From NCBI RefSeq assembly GCF_024199845.1, contig NZ_JANADO010000001.1, positions 4,836,001 to 4,900,000 of the forward strand: a DNA stretch of 64,000 nt, given 5' to 3'. Positions 63,135-64,000 of this stretch are shown here, piece by piece. Positions within the stretch are counted from its first letter, which is position 1. Every line of letters starts with the position of its first letter. The notes below the pieces were generated by a model. It saw only the letters and a program-made list of their open reading frames with translations. It ran no database searches and had not been told where the DNA came from. The position numbers and the translations under genes were made by a program. This stretch comes from Bradyrhizobium sp. CCGB12. GTDB lineage: Bacteria; Pseudomonadota; Alphaproteobacteria; Rhizobiales; Xanthobacteraceae.

Positions 63135-64000
63135 TGGCGGCAGAGAACGGGCACACGGCGAAGGAGATCATCGCGATTCGACGTGCCGATGGCGAAAGCC
63201 GCACGCTCGCCGCTTCGCTGCCGCGCCTGGTGCTCGAGGCCCGCCGTATCGCCGCCAACGTAATCCACGGCCTGCACGGCCGGCGCCGCGCCGGCTCCGG
63301 CGAAAATTTCTGGCAATATCGCCGCTTCGTCTCCGGCGAGCCGGCGCAGAATGTCGACTGGCGCCGATCGGCCCGTGACGACCATCTCTATGTCCGCGAG
63401 CTCGAATGGGAAGCCTCGCACACGGTCTGGATCTGGCCCGACCGCTCGCCGTCGATGGCGTTCGCCTCGAAGACCGCGCGCGAATCCAAGCTCGAACGCA
63501 CGCTGATCGTCGCCTTCGCCCTGGCCGAGCTGCTGGTGTCCGGCGGTGAACGCGTCGGCATTCCCGGGCTGATGGCGCCGACCGCGAGCCGCAGCGTCAT
63601 CGACAAGATGGCGCAGGCGATGCTGCATGACGATGCCGACCGGCTGAGCCTGCCGCCGTCCTTCGTGCCTGCGGCGCTGGCCGAGATCATCGTGCTGTCG
63701 GATTTCTGGTCGCCGATATCCGAGATCAAGACGACGCTCGCCGGGCTCTCCGGCTCGGGCGCGCATGGCACGATGGTGCAGATCGTCGATCCCGCCGAGG
63801 AGTCGTTCCCCTATTCCGGCCGCGTCGAGTTCGTCGAGCCGGAAGGCTTTGGCGTGATCACCGCCGGCCGTGCCGAGACCTGGGCGCAGGATTACACCGC
63901 ACGCCTCGCACTGCACCGCGAGCAGATCCGCGCCGAGACCACCAAGCTCGACTGGCTGTTCGCGACGCACGCGACCGACCGTTCGGCCGCCGAACTGCTG
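63134..64000 (+). CDS. DUF58 protein, MoxR partner (3' end cut by window edge)
   Basis: 289 residues are visible. The DUF58 signature GSGENFWQYRRFVSGEPAQNVDWRRSARDDHLYVRELE and the VWA-like strand VWIWPDRSPSMAF (a MIDAS-like D-x-S-x-S) mark it as the usual partner of MoxR. The ATG overlaps the moxR stop by one base. The gene runs out of the window. Confidence 0.92.
   Translation, partial: MAAENGHTAKEIIAIRRADGESRTLAASLPRLVLEARRIAANVIHGLHGRRRAGSGENFWQYRRFVSGEPAQNVDWRRSARDDHLYVRELEWEASHTVWIWPDRSPSMAFASKTARESKLERTLIVAFALAELLVSGGERVGIPGLMAPTASRSVIDKMAQAMLHDDADRLSLPPSFVPAALAEIIVLSDFWSPISEIKTTLAGLSGSGAHGTMVQIVDPAEESFPYSGRVEFVEPEGFGVITAGRAETWAQDYTARLALHREQIRAETTKLDWLFATHATDRSAAELL

Overview
The window is about 64 kb of GC-rich DNA. 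It looks like the core chromosome of an alphaproteobacterium of the Bradyrhizobium/Nitrobacteraceae type. The evidence is a single-chain cytochrome b/c1 gene (fbcH) behind a Rieske gene, a fused trpE(G) with a Trp leader peptide, a CcrM-type GANTC methyltransferase, the mutY-DUF721-dsbA-smc block, and several families of palindromic intergenic repeats. I recognised no rRNA, tRNA, CRISPR array or prophage. The one complete mobile element is an IS481-type insertion sequence.

Layout. 1-6.1 kb: an edge-truncated uracil-DNA glycosylase, an IS element inserted into a palindromic repeat, a polytopic membrane protein, RNase HII, a VOC protein and a PA0069-type radical SAM protein. 6.2-9.9 kb: phosphoketolase and acetate kinase, four bases apart. 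10-17.6 kb: an RMD1-family protein, a small glycosyltransferase, a MarR-GNAT fusion with a large palindrome upstream, MoaB, a zinc metallopeptidase, CcrM and a glutathione transferase. 17.6-23.4 kb: a chemoreceptor, then a heme oxygenase/bacteriophytochrome operon whose two genes overlap by 4 bp. 23.4-31.4 kb: regulators with small enzymes (LysR/SnoaL, azoreductase/MocR/AhpD), a SugE-type exporter, a GST, an FAD monooxygenase and a thioesterase. 31.6-41.2 kb: a diguanylate cyclase, then mutY, a higBA toxin-antitoxin locus with a broken toxin, DUF721/DciA, a DsbA-like protein, SMC and an Rsm22-type protein.

41.4-48.7 kb: a LemA/M48 peptidase pair, two adjacent and clearly related ParA/MinD-like ATPases without a ParB, apt, trpE(G) with its attenuator, and a dienelactone hydrolase. 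48.8-55 kb: the bc1 complex genes, trmL, queE/queD, hemF and a HAD hydrolase. 55-58 kb: small proteins and a decayed alpha/beta hydrolase. 58.3-61.8 kb: a tightly overlapping minus-strand operon (DUF1285, Nudix, DUF6111, CCA-adding enzyme, TauE). 62.1-64 kb: MoxR and the start of a DUF58 protein.

Most of the window is housekeeping. The points most worth following up are the paired P-loop ATPases at 43.4-44.9 kb (one with canonical deviant Walker A, one with the signature lysine replaced), the cluster of GANTC sites around the ccrM start, a QueD homologue that lacks the catalytic cysteine and carries a PTPS-III-like motif, the toxin gene broken by one stop codon while its antitoxin and operator are intact, the MarR-GNAT fusion under a 34-bp palindrome, and the iron-sulfur cysteine pattern in the Rsm22 homologue.
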